This document shows positions 8,320 through 17,376 of a DNA stretch of 64,000 nt, in pieces. The notes under the pieces were generated by a model. It worked only from the letters and a program-made list of their open reading frames with translations, was not told the origin of the DNA and did no database searches. Origin of the DNA: Streptococcus sp. 29892 (GTDB taxonomy: Bacteria; Bacillota; Bacilli; Lactobacillales; Streptococcaceae); contig NZ_CP118734.1 in NCBI RefSeq assembly GCF_032594935.1, positions 648,001 through 712,000 of the forward strand. The letters run 5' to 3'. Position numbers and translations under genes: made by a program. Within the stretch, counting starts at the first letter, position 1, and the number at the start of each line of letters is the position of its first letter.

Positions 8320-9591
8320 ATGTCAGGATTTAATTTCGATATTGATCAGATTGCTAATAATAGTTTGTCAACCAAGGACAAGACCACAGAAATCATTCAA
8401 GCAACACCAGCTGGAGATACGACCAAGGTATCTTTCTTGGCCCAGTTGACACCAGAACAACAGACAGGCATTCGTGCCAAAGCACCGCAATTGGTAGATA
8501 ATTTCTTGGCCAACCAGAATGCTCTCTTGGACTTCGGTAAGGAAGCCGTAGAAGAAGTCAATGCGACGGTCAACCACATTCTGTCTGAACAGAAAAAGAT
8601 TGAAATTCCACAGGTGGATGAGCTGTTGGCCAATACCAACCGTGAATTAAATGGCTTTGTGGCTAAGTACAAGGACATTTCGACAACTGCTGAGTTGGAA
8701 AAGAAACCAGGTTTCTTCCAGCGCTTGTTTAAGCAGACCAAAAATGACTTGCAGGAATTTTACTTTGATTCGCAGACCATTGAAAAGAAAATGGACAGCA
8801 TGGCGGCCAGCGTGGTCAAGCAAGAGGAAGTCTTGTCCCGTAATATCGTATCAGCGGAGCTCCTGATTGAGAACAATACCAAGTCTATTGAAAATCTAGT
8901 CGGTGTTATCGCCTTTATCGAAGCCACTGGTCAAGAGGCTGCCCAGCGAGCAAAAGCAGAGCAGGAACGCTTGGCAGGTCTGCAACCAACTACGGTAGAC
9001 TATCAAGTTGCTTCTGAAAAGCTGGCGCGTGTGACAGAAGTTGCCAATATTCTGGAACAACAACACTCAGAATACATGAGTCGCCTGTACGTTGCCTGGA
9101 CAACAACGCCGCAAATGCGCAACCTTGTCAAAGTTTCGTCAGATATGAAGCAACGACTTGGTATGTTGCGCCGCAATACCATTCCGACAATGAAGCTGTC
9201 TATTGCCCAGTTGGGTATCCTACAACAGTCTATCAAGTCTAGTCAGACAGCGGATGCCATTGTTAATGCCAACAATGCGGCTCTTCAAATGCTGGCGGAT
9301 ACGTCAAAAGAAGCCATTCCGATGATGGAACGCACGGCACAAAATCCTACCCTTTCAGTGGCTTCTGTTACCAAGTTGGCAGAGAGTTTGGTCGCCCAGA
9401 ACAATGGTATTATTGCGGCTATTGACGAAGGTCGTCAAAAACGTCGTGAGCTGGAAGCGGCCATTATCCGATCTGCTGAAACCATCAATGATTCTGTAAA
9501 ATTGCGTGATCAGAAGATTATCGCTGCCTTGCTAGAACAAGGAAAAGAAGCACAGTCCGAAGCTGAACAGCCACTTGAAACAACTGAATAA
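8320..9591 (+). CDS. telA: TelA family toxic anion resistance protein
   Basis: The 423-residue, mostly helical cytosolic protein matches the TelA family: a PGFFQRLFKQ segment near residue 128 after a helical N-terminus, then long amphipathic helices with AWTTTPQMRNLVKVSSDMKQ (about 254). TelA was named for tellurite resistance; wider roles in envelope stress tolerance are proposed in other bacteria. ATG 8320 follows AGAGGGATAAG. It forms an operon with xpaC and ends at a bidirectional terminator. Confidence 0.88.
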   Translation: MSGFNFDIDQIANNSLSTKDKTTEIIQATPAGDTTKVSFLAQLTPEQQTGIRAKAPQLVDNFLANQNALLDFGKEAVEEVNATVNHILSEQKKIEIPQVDELLANTNRELNGFVAKYKDISTTAELEKKPGFFQRLFKQTKNDLQEFYFDSQTIEKKMDSMAASVVKQEEVLSRNIVSAELLIENNTKSIENLVGVIAFIEATGQEAAQRAKAEQERLAGLQPTTVDYQVASEKLARVTEVANILEQQHSEYMSRLYVAWTTTPQMRNLVKVSSDMKQRLGMLRRNTIPTMKLSIAQLGILQQSIKSSQTADAIVNANNAALQMLADTSKEAIPMMERTAQNPTLSVASVTKLAESLVAQNNGIIAAIDEGRQKRRELEAAIIRSAETINDSVKLRDQKIIAALLEQGKEAQSEAEQPLETTE

Positions 9592-9596
9592 TGCAA

Positions 9597-9632
9597 AAAA
9601 CTGCAGACATTTGAATCTGCAGTTTTAGTTTT
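9597..9632. terminator. Bidirectional terminator between telA and the YitT gene
   Basis: AAAACTGCAG (9597-9606) pairs with CTGCAGTTTT (9617-9626), a perfect 10-bp stem with T-rich flanks on both strands. Confidence 0.85.
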
Positions 9633-9636
9633 CTTA

Positions 9637-10503
9637 TCAATGCCGTTCTAGTGGCTTTTTATCTCGGTCGAGTGTAAATCCTTCCCCTAGCACTTCATGG
9701 GCATCTGTTATGGTGATAAAAGCGTGGGGGTCAATTCGATGGATGAGTTCCTTCATTTCTTGTAATTGACTTTTATAGATGACGGAGTAGATCATATTGA
9801 CATTGGTCTTGCTATAGAAACCTTGTGCCTTGATAAAGGTGACGCCACGTTCAATCTCGCTATCAATGGCCTGGGCAAGCTGATCGGATTTTTGTGAAAC
9901 AATCATCACTCCCTTGCTACCGTAGCCACCCTCAGTGACAAAGTCAATGACACGGGAAGCGATGGCTACCATCATCAAGGTATATAGGACAGTTCGAAGG
10001 TCCTTAAAGACAATGACAATCAAGGTCAGAATTAGGATATCAATGGCTAGGATAATTTGTCCAATAGAATATGGAGTGTATTTATGACCGATACGGGCGA
10101 TAATATCACTCCCTCCAGTTGTTCCCCCTGAACGAAAGATGGTTCCCAGACCCAACCCCATCAGAATGCCACCTAAGATACTGACCAAAATCAAATCTTG
10201 CTGGAGATTGATGGAGAAAGGGATTTTTTCAAAAATGGCCAGCCAAACAGTAACAGCCAAGGTCCCTAAAATACTGAGATAGAGAGTTTTTTTACCTAAT
10301 ATTTTCCAACCAAGAATAAACAAGGGAATGTTGATCACAATGTTCATTACCCATGGTTGAATATGGAATAGGTAATAAATAATGAGTGCCAGTCCAGTCG
10401 CTCCTCCCTCAAACAAGCGATTGGGCATGATGAGGTAATTTAGTCCAAAGGCAAATAGACCAGCACCAAGCAAAATCAAGACTATATTCTTTATACGAAT
10501 CAT
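9637..10503 (-). CDS. YitT family membrane protein (DUF161/DUF2179)
   Basis: The 288-residue protein begins with five or so hydrophobic segments (residues about 5-180, including GLNYLIMPNRLFEGGATGLALI) and ends with a soluble DUF2179 domain (about 200-275, GVTFIKAQGFYSKTNVNMIYSVI). It fits the YitT family, proposed transporters of unknown substrate. The start ATG (10501-10503 on the minus strand) follows TTAGGAGGGCCTT. It is convergent with telA and divergent from tmk. Confidence 0.88.
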   Translation of the reverse strand: MIRIKNIVLILLGAGLFAFGLNYLIMPNRLFEGGATGLALIIYYLFHIQPWVMNIVINIPLFILGWKILGKKTLYLSILGTLAVTVWLAIFEKIPFSINLQQDLILVSILGGILMGLGLGTIFRSGGTTGGSDIIARIGHKYTPYSIGQIILAIDILILTLIVIVFKDLRTVLYTLMMVAIASRVIDFVTEGGYGSKGVMIVSQKSDQLAQAIDSEIERGVTFIKAQGFYSKTNVNMIYSVIYKSQLQEMKELIHRIDPHAFITITDAHEVLGEGFTLDRDKKPLERH

Positions 10504-10770
10504 AAGGCCCTCCTAAGAAATCTATATATCAATTGTAAAAGATTTTCATATAAAAAACAAGTCTATTTTTCAAGTGATTTTTTGCCTATTTTTTGGTAAA
10601 ATGGAATGAATATCTCAGAGCCTATTTTCACCAGTAAAGCGCATAATATCCAGTGATGTTTTTGGCTAGTCTAGTAAGTGTTTGTTGAAAAACGAACAAT
10701 GCTTAGCCTAAAAGATGGTCCTAGATAGAACTGCCAACTGTGAATATAGGTTCAAAGAATGAGGAGAAGG
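10504..10770 (+). promoter_or_regulatory. tmk promoter candidate and structured leader
   Basis: The 267-bp gap has an extended -10 candidate, TTGGTAAAAT (TAAAAT at 10597-10602), then about 160 nt of leader. The leader can form a long hairpin: GGCTA (10664-10668) with TAGCC near 10704, and GTGTTTGTT (10679-10687) with AACGAACAAT, closed by a GAAA loop. No ORF or known riboswitch motif was recognised. Confidence 0.5.
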
Positions 10771-11409
10771 ATGAGTAAGGGTTTTTTTATTACATTTGAA
10801 GGTCCAGATGGGGCTGGGAAGACAACGGTTTTGCAGGAATTGTTACCAGCCTTGCAGGAGCTAGGTCCAGAAGTGGTGACAACTAGAGAACCAGGCGGAG
10901 TGGCCATTGCTGAGGACATTCGCTCTATTATTTTGGATCCAGCCAATACGGAAATGGATGATAAGACGGAGCTCTTACTCTTTATCGCAGCCCGTCGTCA
11001 GCACTTGAAAGAAAAAATCTTACCTCCCTTGGCTGAAGGTAAGTTGCTTTTAATTGATCGTTTTATCGATTCTTCCATTGCCTATCAAGGCTTTGGAAGG
11101 GGCTTGGATGTGGCTGATATTAACTGGCTGAATCAGTTTGCGACAGATGGCTTGAAACCTGATTTGACCCTCTATTTTGACATTGACACAGAAGAGGGCC
11201 TAGCTCGGATTTCTCGTAATGCGGATCGAGATGTGGACCGTCTGGACATGGAAAAGGCGGATATGCATAAAAGGGTTCGGCAGGGCTATCTCAGTATTTT
11301 AGAAAAAGAGCCAGAGCGTTTGGTCAAGATTGATGCAAGTCAGCCTTTAGAAGCTGTTGTTGCGGATGCTTTGTCAGTCATTAAGAAACGGTTTGCGGAA
11401 AGAGCATGA
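10771..11409 (+). CDS. tmk: Thymidylate kinase
   Basis: The 212-residue kinase phosphorylates dTMP to dTDP for DNA synthesis. It has the P-loop GPDGAGKTT (about residues 10-18), the DR(F) motif [15 protein letters not shown] (about 91-105) and TTREPGG (about 37-43), as in bacterial TMK. I chose ATG 10771 (GAGGAGAAGG just before) over 10759, because it gives the usual length and N-terminus [11 protein letters not shown]. It overlaps holB by 4 nt (ATGA), starting the tmk-holB-yabA-rsmI operon common in streptococci. Confidence 0.95.
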   Translation: MSKGFFITFEGPDGAGKTTVLQELLPALQELGPEVVTTREPGGVAIAEDIRSIILDPANTEMDDKTELLLFIAARRQHLKEKILPPLAEGKLLLIDRFIDSSIAYQGFGRGLDVADINWLNQFATDGLKPDLTLYFDIDTEEGLARISRNADRDVDRLDMEKADMHKRVRQGYLSILEKEPERLVKIDASQPLEAVVADALSVIKKRFAERA

Positions 11410-12290
11410 AAATTGAAGAACTAAGACAGTTACAAGCTGGCCTATTCCAGCGATTTGTGACCATTTTGGAGCAAGGACGTCTGGCCCATGCCTATCTGTT
11501 TTCTGGTGATTTTGCCAGTTATGACATGGCTATTTTTCTCAGCCAGTCCTTATTTTGTGGGGAAAAAGTAGGTGTGTTACCTTGTCAGAATTGTCGAACT
11601 TGTCGTTTAATTGAAGCGGATGAGTTTTCAGATGTGACCTTGCTAGCTCCCCAGGGCAATATCATCAAGACAGAAACTGTTCGTGAATTGGTCAAGAATT
11701 TCTCTCAGTCAGGTTTTGAATCTAGTAAACAGGTTTTTATCATTCGAGATGCTGAGAAAATGCATGCCAATGCAGCCAATTCTCTCCTGAAAGTAATCGA
11801 GGAACCTCAGTCAGATATCCATATTTTTCTCTTGACCAATCAGGAAGAAGCAGTGCTGCCGACCATTAAGAGCCGGACACAGATAATTGGTTTCCCTAAA
11901 AATCTGTCCCTCTTGGAGCGGTTGCTGGAGGAAGAAGGTTTGTTGAAAAACCAGGCCAACCTGCTAGCGCGACTGGTTTCTAGTCAGGAAGAGGCCCTAA
12001 AATTAGCGGAGAATAAGAATTTTCTGGAGCTAATGGGTCAGGCTAGGAAATTTATCGATCTGCTGCTGACCGACAGCAATCGGGCTTATTTGCAGGTAGG
12101 GAGCTTGCTTTCCTTGGCTGTGGAAAAGGCAGAGCAAGGACGTTTGTTTGATTTACTCGGTCTATTATTAGCAGAAAGAATGTTGGAGCCACAGGTAATT
12201 GAAAAAATGGATAACCTACTAAGAGCCAAGGAAATGTGGCAGGCCAATGTCAGCCTACAGAATAGTTTGGAGTATCTGACATTAAAATAA
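11406..12290 (+). CDS. holB: DNA polymerase III delta' subunit
   Basis: The 294-residue clamp-loader subunit has AHAYLFSGD near the N-terminus, a four-cysteine zinc module C-x8-C-x2-C-x2-C ([16 protein letters not shown], about residues 49-64) and the sensor region [20 protein letters not shown](VIEEP) (about 110-137). Delta' normally lacks ATP hydrolysis, and no intact Walker A is seen. It works with delta (holA at 28267) to load the sliding clamp. The start overlaps the tmk stop by 4 nt. Confidence 0.93.
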   Translation: MKIEELRQLQAGLFQRFVTILEQGRLAHAYLFSGDFASYDMAIFLSQSLFCGEKVGVLPCQNCRTCRLIEADEFSDVTLLAPQGNIIKTETVRELVKNFSQSGFESSKQVFIIRDAEKMHANAANSLLKVIEEPQSDIHIFLLTNQEEAVLPTIKSRTQIIGFPKNLSLLERLLEEEGLLKNQANLLARLVSSQEEALKLAENKNFLELMGQARKFIDLLLTDSNRAYLQVGSLLSLAVEKAEQGRLFDLLGLLLAERMLEPQVIEKMDNLLRAKEMWQANVSLQNSLEYLTLK

Positions 12291-12305
12291 GAAGAAAGGA
12301 AGACC

Positions 12306-12623
12306 ATGGATAAGAAAGAAATTTTTGATGCCCTAGATGATTTTTCACAAAATCTCTTGACCACCTTAGCAGAGGTAGATGCCATAAAGAAGCATTTACA
12401 GGGTGTCATTGATGAAAATACGACCTTGCGTTTGGAAAATTCCAAATTGCGCGAGCGTCTTGAGAAGGAAGATAAGATAGGCCATAAGTCGTCCAACTTT
12501 GGTAAGGAAAACTTGGAACATATCTACGAAGATGGCTTCCATATCTGTACCTTTTCTTATGGACAACGCAGGGAAAATGATGAACCCTGTATGTTCTGTA
12601 TTGAATTATTGAATCGAGAATAG
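12306..12623 (+). CDS. yabA: Replication initiation control protein YabA
   Basis: This 105-residue protein has an N-terminal coiled coil (about residues 1-60, [25 protein letters not shown]) and a C-terminal zinc-binding domain with H-x-C...C-x2-C (HICTFSYG...CMFCIE, about 79-101). YabA binds DnaA and the clamp DnaN and prevents over-initiation of replication. The length is normal. It lies 15 nt after holB with GAAGAAAGGAAG as ribosome-binding site, and rsmI starts 1 nt after its stop. Confidence 0.93.
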   Translation: MDKKEIFDALDDFSQNLLTTLAEVDAIKKHLQGVIDENTTLRLENSKLRERLEKEDKIGHKSSNFGKENLEHIYEDGFHICTFSYGQRRENDEPCMFCIELLNRE

Positions 12624-12624
12624 C

Positions 12625-13488
12625 ATGAAAGTACAAAAATCATTTAAGGGACAGACTAGCTTTGGTACCTTATATCTGGTTCCTACCCCTATTGGTAACC
12701 TTCAGGATATGACCTTTCGAGCTATCCAGACCTTGAAAGAAGTAAATGTAATTGCAGCGGAAGATACTCGCAATACAGGACTTCTGCTCAAACATTTTGA
12801 GATTGAAACTCGTCAAACCTCCTTCCATGAGCACAATGCCCATGAAAAAATTCCAGTTCTGATAGACTGGCTCAAGTCGGGTCAGTCCATTGCCCAGGTA
12901 TCTGATGCAGGTCTGCCTTCTATATCGGATCCAGGTCATGACTTGGTCAAGGTGGCGATTGAAGAATGCATCCCAGTTATAGCCCTACCTGGTGCTTCAG
13001 CAGGTATTACAGCCTTGATTGCCTCGGGACTGGCTCCCCAACCTCATATTTTCTATGGTTTTTTACCGAGAAAAGCAGGGCAACAAAAGGACTTTTTCCA
13101 AGAAAAACGTGCCTACCCTGAAACACAGATTTTCTATGAATCTCCTTATCGGGTAGCTGATACCTTGGAAAATATGCTATCTGTCTATGGAGATCGTCAA
13201 GTGACTGTCGTTCGGGAATTGACCAAGCTCTATGAAGAGTACCAGCGAGGAAGTATCACAGAAGTTCTAGATTATCTGAAGGAAAATCCCCTTAAGGGCG
13301 AGTGTTTAATCATTGTTGCAGGTGTTGGTGAAGAAGAGTTACCATCCGCAGACGAAGTGGATCTAAAGGCAGAGGTGGAAAAGGAAATCGCAATGGGCAG
13401 CAAACCCAACCAGGCCATCAAAGAAGTAGCAAAACGCTACCAACTCAAAAAACAAGAAGTATATGATCTATATCATGGACTAGGCTGA
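12625..13488 (+). CDS. rsmI: 16S rRNA (cytidine-1402 2'-O) methyltransferase RsmI
   Basis: The 287-residue SAM-dependent enzyme of the tetrapyrrole-methylase fold has LYLVPTPIGNLQDMT (about residues 14-28), AEDTRNTGLLLKHF (about 47-60), VSDAGLPSISDPG (about 92-104) and LPGASAGITALIASG. RsmI methylates the ribose of C1402 in the 16S decoding centre. It is the last gene of the tmk cluster; its start is coupled to the end of yabA with only a weak ribosome-binding site. Confidence 0.94.
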   Translation: MKVQKSFKGQTSFGTLYLVPTPIGNLQDMTFRAIQTLKEVNVIAAEDTRNTGLLLKHFEIETRQTSFHEHNAHEKIPVLIDWLKSGQSIAQVSDAGLPSISDPGHDLVKVAIEECIPVIALPGASAGITALIASGLAPQPHIFYGFLPRKAGQQKDFFQEKRAYPETQIFYESPYRVADTLENMLSVYGDRQVTVVRELTKLYEEYQRGSITEVLDYLKENPLKGECLIIVAGVGEEELPSADEVDLKAEVEKEIAMGSKPNQAIKEVAKRYQLKKQEVYDLYHGLG

Positions 13489-13561
13489 GTCTAGTCCTTT
13501 TCTCATTTTCCGTACCTTTTCTGAGAATGTAGCTTATTTTATGGAATTTTCAGAATACTTG

Positions 13562-13570
13562 TGATATAAT
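13562..13570 (+). promoter_or_regulatory. Extended -10 promoter of serC
   Basis: TGATATAAT (TATAAT at 13565-13570) with no good -35. The start codon lies 28 nt downstream. Confidence 0.65.
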
Positions 13571-13598
13571 GAACGCATTCTAATTTTGGAGGGAATTT

Positions 13599-14690
13599 AT
13601 GACAATCTACAACTTTTCTGCAGGTCCTGCAGTATTGCCAAAACCAGTGCTTGAACGCGCTCAAGCTGAATTCTTGGACTACAATGGTTCGGGAATGAGT
13701 GTTTTGGAGATGTCCCATCGCTCCAAAGACTTCGATGATATTATTAAAGGTGCTGAAGCGACCCTTCGTGAATTGATGGCTATTCCTGATAATTATAAGG
13801 TAATCTTCTTACAAGGTGGGGCTTCTTTGGAATTCACCATGATTCCCCTAAACTTTGCCCAAGGTAAAAAAGCCTACTATTTAGCAGGTGGTTCATGGGG
13901 CAAAAAAGCCTACACAGAGGCTGTGAAATTATCTAAGACTATTGACTTTGAACCAATTTTGTTGGGCTCTACAGAAGATATTACCTATGCAGAATTGCCA
14001 ACCTTTGATAAGAACGATATCGATCCAAACGCAGCTTATGTTCACTTGACAACCAACAATACCATCGAAGGTACGGCTGTTTACAATATACCTGATACCA
14101 ATGGCGTTCCGGTTATTGGAGATATGTCTTCAAACATCTTGGCGGCTCGCTACAATGTAGAAGATTTTGCCATGATTTATGCAGGTGCTCAGAAGAACAT
14201 CGGGCCTGCTGGTGTGACAGTTGTCATTGTGCGTGAGGATTTCCTCAACGACCAACCAATGCTTTCAAGTATGTTGGACTACCGTATCCAAGCAGAAAAT
14301 GAGTCACTATATAACACGCCGCCTGCATACTCTATCTACATTTCTAAGCTAGTCTTTGAATGGGTCAAGGAAATCGGTGGTGTGGATGAAATGGAAAAAA
14401 TCAACCGCGAAAAGTCTGGCTTGCTTTATGACTACATTGATCAGTCTAATTTCTACAAAAACCCTGTTCGTAAAAAAGAAGAGCGTTCAGTAGCCAACAT
14501 TCCATTTGTGTCACCTAGCGAGGAATTGGATGCCAAGTTCGTTAAAGAAGCATCAGCGGCAGGCTTTAAGAATATTAAGGGACACCGTTCTGTTGGCGGT
14601 ATGCGGGCTTCGCTTTACAATGCCTTCCCACGCCAAGGTGTGGTCGACTTGATTGACTTTATGAAAAAATTTGCAGCGGAGAATGCCTAA
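13599..14690 (+). CDS. serC: Phosphoserine aminotransferase
   Basis: The 363-residue PLP enzyme converts 3-phosphohydroxypyruvate and glutamate to phosphoserine, the second step of serine synthesis. It opens with [15 protein letters not shown], has the HRSKDFDDI segment (about residues 41-49), and carries the PLP lysine in [12 protein letters not shown] (about 192-203). Length is normal. ATG 13599 follows TTGGAGGGAATTT. The stop overlaps the GNAT start (TAATG). SerA is at 15300 and SerB at 42196. Confidence 0.95.
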   Translation: MTIYNFSAGPAVLPKPVLERAQAEFLDYNGSGMSVLEMSHRSKDFDDIIKGAEATLRELMAIPDNYKVIFLQGGASLEFTMIPLNFAQGKKAYYLAGGSWGKKAYTEAVKLSKTIDFEPILLGSTEDITYAELPTFDKNDIDPNAAYVHLTTNNTIEGTAVYNIPDTNGVPVIGDMSSNILAARYNVEDFAMIYAGAQKNIGPAGVTVVIVREDFLNDQPMLSSMLDYRIQAENESLYNTPPAYSIYISKLVFEWVKEIGGVDEMEKINREKSGLLYDYIDQSNFYKNPVRKKEERSVANIPFVSPSEELDAKFVKEASAAGFKNIKGHRSVGGMRASLYNAFPRQGVVDLIDFMKKFAAENA

Positions 14691-15247
14691 TGGAAATCCG
14701 TCTTGCGCATCCCAATGAAGTAGGATCAATTTGTCAGATTATGGATCAGGCCAAGGCTTTCCTGGCAGCTTCTGGCAGTAGCCAGTGGCAAGGTGCTTAT
14801 CCTGATCAAGATACGATTTTTGATGATATTTTAAGTGGTAAGGGCTATGTTGGTCTGGTGGACGGAAAGGTTGCGGTTTATGCGGCTGTCTTTCGTGGGA
14901 CCGAGGCTGCCTATGAAGCCATCTATGATGGCAAGTGGCAGCATAACAATCCCCTTTACACCACCATTCACCGTGTGGCAGTAGCTAAGGAGTTTCAGGG
15001 ACAAGGTGTGGTTCAGACCTTCCTGCAAGGAATTATTGAAGGGCAAAAGGGACCAGACTTCCGATGTGACACCCATGAGAAAAATCTGCCCATGCAACAT
15101 ATTCTGGAAAAACTAGGCTTTGTCTATTGTGGCAAGGTGCCCTTGGACGGTGAACGACTAGCCTACCAAAAAATCAAGCATAAGAGCGAACGCAGTCTCT
15201 ATCAGGAGATTAGTGAAGACGATCGATGGTTGCTTGGAAATAATTAA
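14690..15247 (+). CDS. GNAT family N-acetyltransferase
   Basis: The 185-residue protein has the GNAT fold with an acetyl-CoA binding segment HRVAVAKEFQGQGVVQTFL (about residues 104-122; the usual Q/RxxGxG/A appears as QGQGVV) and a C-terminal LEKLGFVYCGKV strand. The substrate is unknown. It starts on the last base of the serC stop and lies between serC and serA, as in other streptococci, so it is probably co-expressed with serine synthesis. Confidence 0.85.
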   Translation: MEIRLAHPNEVGSICQIMDQAKAFLAASGSSQWQGAYPDQDTIFDDILSGKGYVGLVDGKVAVYAAVFRGTEAAYEAIYDGKWQHNNPLYTTIHRVAVAKEFQGQGVVQTFLQGIIEGQKGPDFRCDTHEKNLPMQHILEKLGFVYCGKVPLDGERLAYQKIKHKSERSLYQEISEDDRWLLGNN

Positions 15248-15264
15248 AAATATGAAAGAAAGTC

Positions 15265-15290
15265 AGGCGGAGGCTCTTCCGCCTTTTTAG
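15265..15290 (+). terminator. Terminator-like hairpin between the GNAT gene and serA
   Basis: AGGCGGA (15265-15271) pairs with TCCGCCT (15278-15284), followed by a short T run. It ends only about 10 nt before the serA ATG, so it may attenuate rather than end transcription. Confidence 0.7.
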
Positions 15291-15299
15291 GTAAGAATA

Positions 15300-16481
15300 A
15301 TGGTATTTAGCGTACGAACATTTAACAATATTAACCAAGTTGGTCTTAAGGAATTGGGCAATCGTTTCCAGATTGATGGAGATCATGCAGCAAATCCAGA
15401 TGCCTTTATCATCCGTTCTGAAAACTTGCACGGCTTTGATTTTCCTGAAAATCTCAAGGCTATTGCCCGCGCGGGTGCAGGGACCAACAATATCCCAATC
15501 GATGAAGCGACTGAGAAAGGGATTGTGGTCTTCAATACTCCTGGAGCCAATGCCAACGCCGTAAAAGAAGCAGTCATTGCCTCTATCCTCTTGTCTGCGC
15601 GTGACTATATCGGAGCGACAGCTTGGACCAATACCTTGTCAGGTGATGATGTGCCAAAACAAGTTGAGGCAGGTAAGAAGCAGTTTGCAGGGACTGAAAT
15701 TTCAGGCAAAACCCTTGGTGTTATCGGACTCGGTGCTATCGGTGCTCGTATTGCCAACGATGCTCGCCGTCTAGGCATGAATGTTCTTGGCTACGACCCT
15801 TATGTATCGATTGAAACAGCATGGAGTATTTCTAGCCATGTCAAACGAGTAGATGATTTGAAAGAAATCTTTACCAATGCCGACTATATCACTGTCCATG
15901 TTCCTCTGACGGATAAGACCCGTGATTTGTTCAATGCGGACAGTTTTGGTCAAATGAAAAAAGGAACAACCTTGATTAACTTTGCCCGTGGTGAATTGGT
16001 CAACAATGCCGACTTGTTTGAAGCTATTGAAGCAGGTGTTATCAAGAAGTACATTACTGACTTTGGTACCGAAGAAGTGCTTAATAAGGACAATATTATC
16101 GTCTTCCCACACGTTGGAGGTTCAACAGAAGAAGCGGAGCTTAACTGTGCCATTGCGGCTGGTCAAACCATACGACGCTTTATGGAGACTGGTGAAATTA
16201 TCAACTCCGTCAATTTCCCAAATGTCAAACAATTTTTGGATGCTCCATATCGTATCACCTTGATTAACAAGAATATTCCAAATATGGTAGCAAAAATCAC
16301 CACAGCTGTGTCTGAATTGGGCATTAACATTGATAATATCATCAACAAGTCAAAAGGTGACTATGCCTATACCTTGCTAGACTTGGATGAGGCAGATAAG
16401 GGTAAAATTGACCAGTTGGTTGCTCACTTTGAAGCAACGGAAGCCATTGTCAAGGTTCGTGTTATCAAAAATAAAAACTAA
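15300..16481 (+). CDS. serA: D-3-phosphoglycerate dehydrogenase
   Basis: The 393-residue enzyme oxidises 3-phosphoglycerate to phosphohydroxypyruvate, the first step of serine synthesis. It has the Rossmann motif LGVIGLGAIGARIAND (about residues 138-153), the substrate-binding NARAGAGTNNIP-like segment (about 57-67), an FPHVGGSTEEAE catalytic His region (about 265-276) and a C-terminal ACT domain (about 320-390), which usually gives serine feedback control. It follows a terminator-like hairpin with only AGGTAAGAATA before the ATG. Confidence 0.94.
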   Translation: MVFSVRTFNNINQVGLKELGNRFQIDGDHAANPDAFIIRSENLHGFDFPENLKAIARAGAGTNNIPIDEATEKGIVVFNTPGANANAVKEAVIASILLSARDYIGATAWTNTLSGDDVPKQVEAGKKQFAGTEISGKTLGVIGLGAIGARIANDARRLGMNVLGYDPYVSIETAWSISSHVKRVDDLKEIFTNADYITVHVPLTDKTRDLFNADSFGQMKKGTTLINFARGELVNNADLFEAIEAGVIKKYITDFGTEEVLNKDNIIVFPHVGGSTEEAELNCAIAAGQTIRRFMETGEIINSVNFPNVKQFLDAPYRITLINKNIPNMVAKITTAVSELGINIDNIINKSKGDYAYTLLDLDEADKGKIDQLVAHFEATEAIVKVRVIKNKN

Positions 16482-16483
16482 GT

Positions 16484-16978
16484 ATGTATGTAAAAAACAT
16501 CTACCAGAGCCCACTAGGTCCCATGTCCTTGGTAGCCAGTGATAGAGGCTTGCGCGGTGCCTGGTTCGAAGGGCAGAAATATTTTGAACGTGGTTTAGAT
16601 GAAAAGCCTGTGCTAGGCTCACATCCTATTTTAAACAGTACAAGACTGCTCCTAGATGCATACTTTTCAGGTGAGCAGGTAGATTTTTCAGACCTCCCCT
16701 TAGAGCCTGTTGGAACAGATTTTCAGGAAAAAGTCTGGCGGCTATTAAAAGAGATACCGCATGGACAGACGACCAACTATGGAAGACTGGCCCAGCAACT
16801 TGGTCTTCGGTCTGGTCAGGCTGTGGGGGGAGCGATTGGGCGTAATCCCTACTCTATCATTGTCCCCTGTCATCGTGTTCTCAATCAAAAGGGACAGTTG
16901 ACAGGTTATGCAGGTGGCTTGGATAAGAAAATCTGGCTCTTGCAACATGAAAATCCACACTTTGAGGTGAAAAAATGA
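16484..16978 (+). CDS. ogt: Methylated-DNA-protein cysteine methyltransferase
   Basis: The 164-residue suicide repair protein has the active-site motif IVPCHRVL (about residues 125-132) with the acceptor cysteine, and QAVGGAIGRNPYSI before it. It removes alkyl groups from O6 of guanine. It starts 2 nt after the serA stop and overlaps the next gene by 4 nt, so it lies in the serA operon. Confidence 0.93.
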   Translation: MYVKNIYQSPLGPMSLVASDRGLRGAWFEGQKYFERGLDEKPVLGSHPILNSTRLLLDAYFSGEQVDFSDLPLEPVGTDFQEKVWRLLKEIPHGQTTNYGRLAQQLGLRSGQAVGGAIGRNPYSIIVPCHRVLNQKGQLTGYAGGLDKKIWLLQHENPHFEVKK

Positions 16979-17328
16979 TTTTATATTATGAGTATCCTAA
17001 ATGCTCGACCTGTCGGGCAGCAAAGGCAGAGCTAAAGAGTTTGGGCTTGGAATTTGAAGCTATTGACATCAAGTCAACGCCTCCCAGTGCAGATCAGCTC
17101 AAAGCCTGGATGGAAGCCACAGGTCTTGAATTGAAAAAGTATTTCAATACCTCCGGCAATAGCTATCGTGAACTTGGTCTTAAAGATAAATTTGATAGTT
17201 TGACTGTGGACCAAGCATTAGACTTATTAGCCAATGATGGCATGCTGATTAAGCGTCCCTTGCTGATTCAAGATGGAAAAATCTTGCAGATTGGCTATCG
17301 AACAAAATATGAAAATCTCGGTTTATAG
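16975..17328 (+). CDS. ArsC/Spx family protein (arsenate reductase-like)
   Basis: The 117-residue thioredoxin-fold protein begins with YEYPKCSTCRAAKAEL, giving a CxxC redox motif (residues 10 and 13), and ends with LIKRPLLIQDGKILQIGYR, the usual ArsC/Spx tail. It may be a reductase or an MgsR-type regulator; the sequence alone does not decide. It overlaps ogt by 4 nt, and its last codons form part of a terminator stem. Confidence 0.85.
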   Translation: MILYYEYPKCSTCRAAKAELKSLGLEFEAIDIKSTPPSADQLKAWMEATGLELKKYFNTSGNSYRELGLKDKFDSLTVDQALDLLANDGMLIKRPLLIQDGKILQIGYRTKYENLGL

Positions 17329-17350
17329 GGCCGGGATTTTCATATTTTTT
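17308..17350 (+). terminator. Terminator overlapping the 3' end of the ArsC-like gene
   Basis: TATGAAAATCTCGG (17308-17321) pairs with CCGGGATTTTCATA (17331-17344), then a T run. The stop codon lies in the loop side of the hairpin. Confidence 0.85.
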
Positions 17351-17376
17351 ACGCACTATATAGGTGGAGGTACTTT

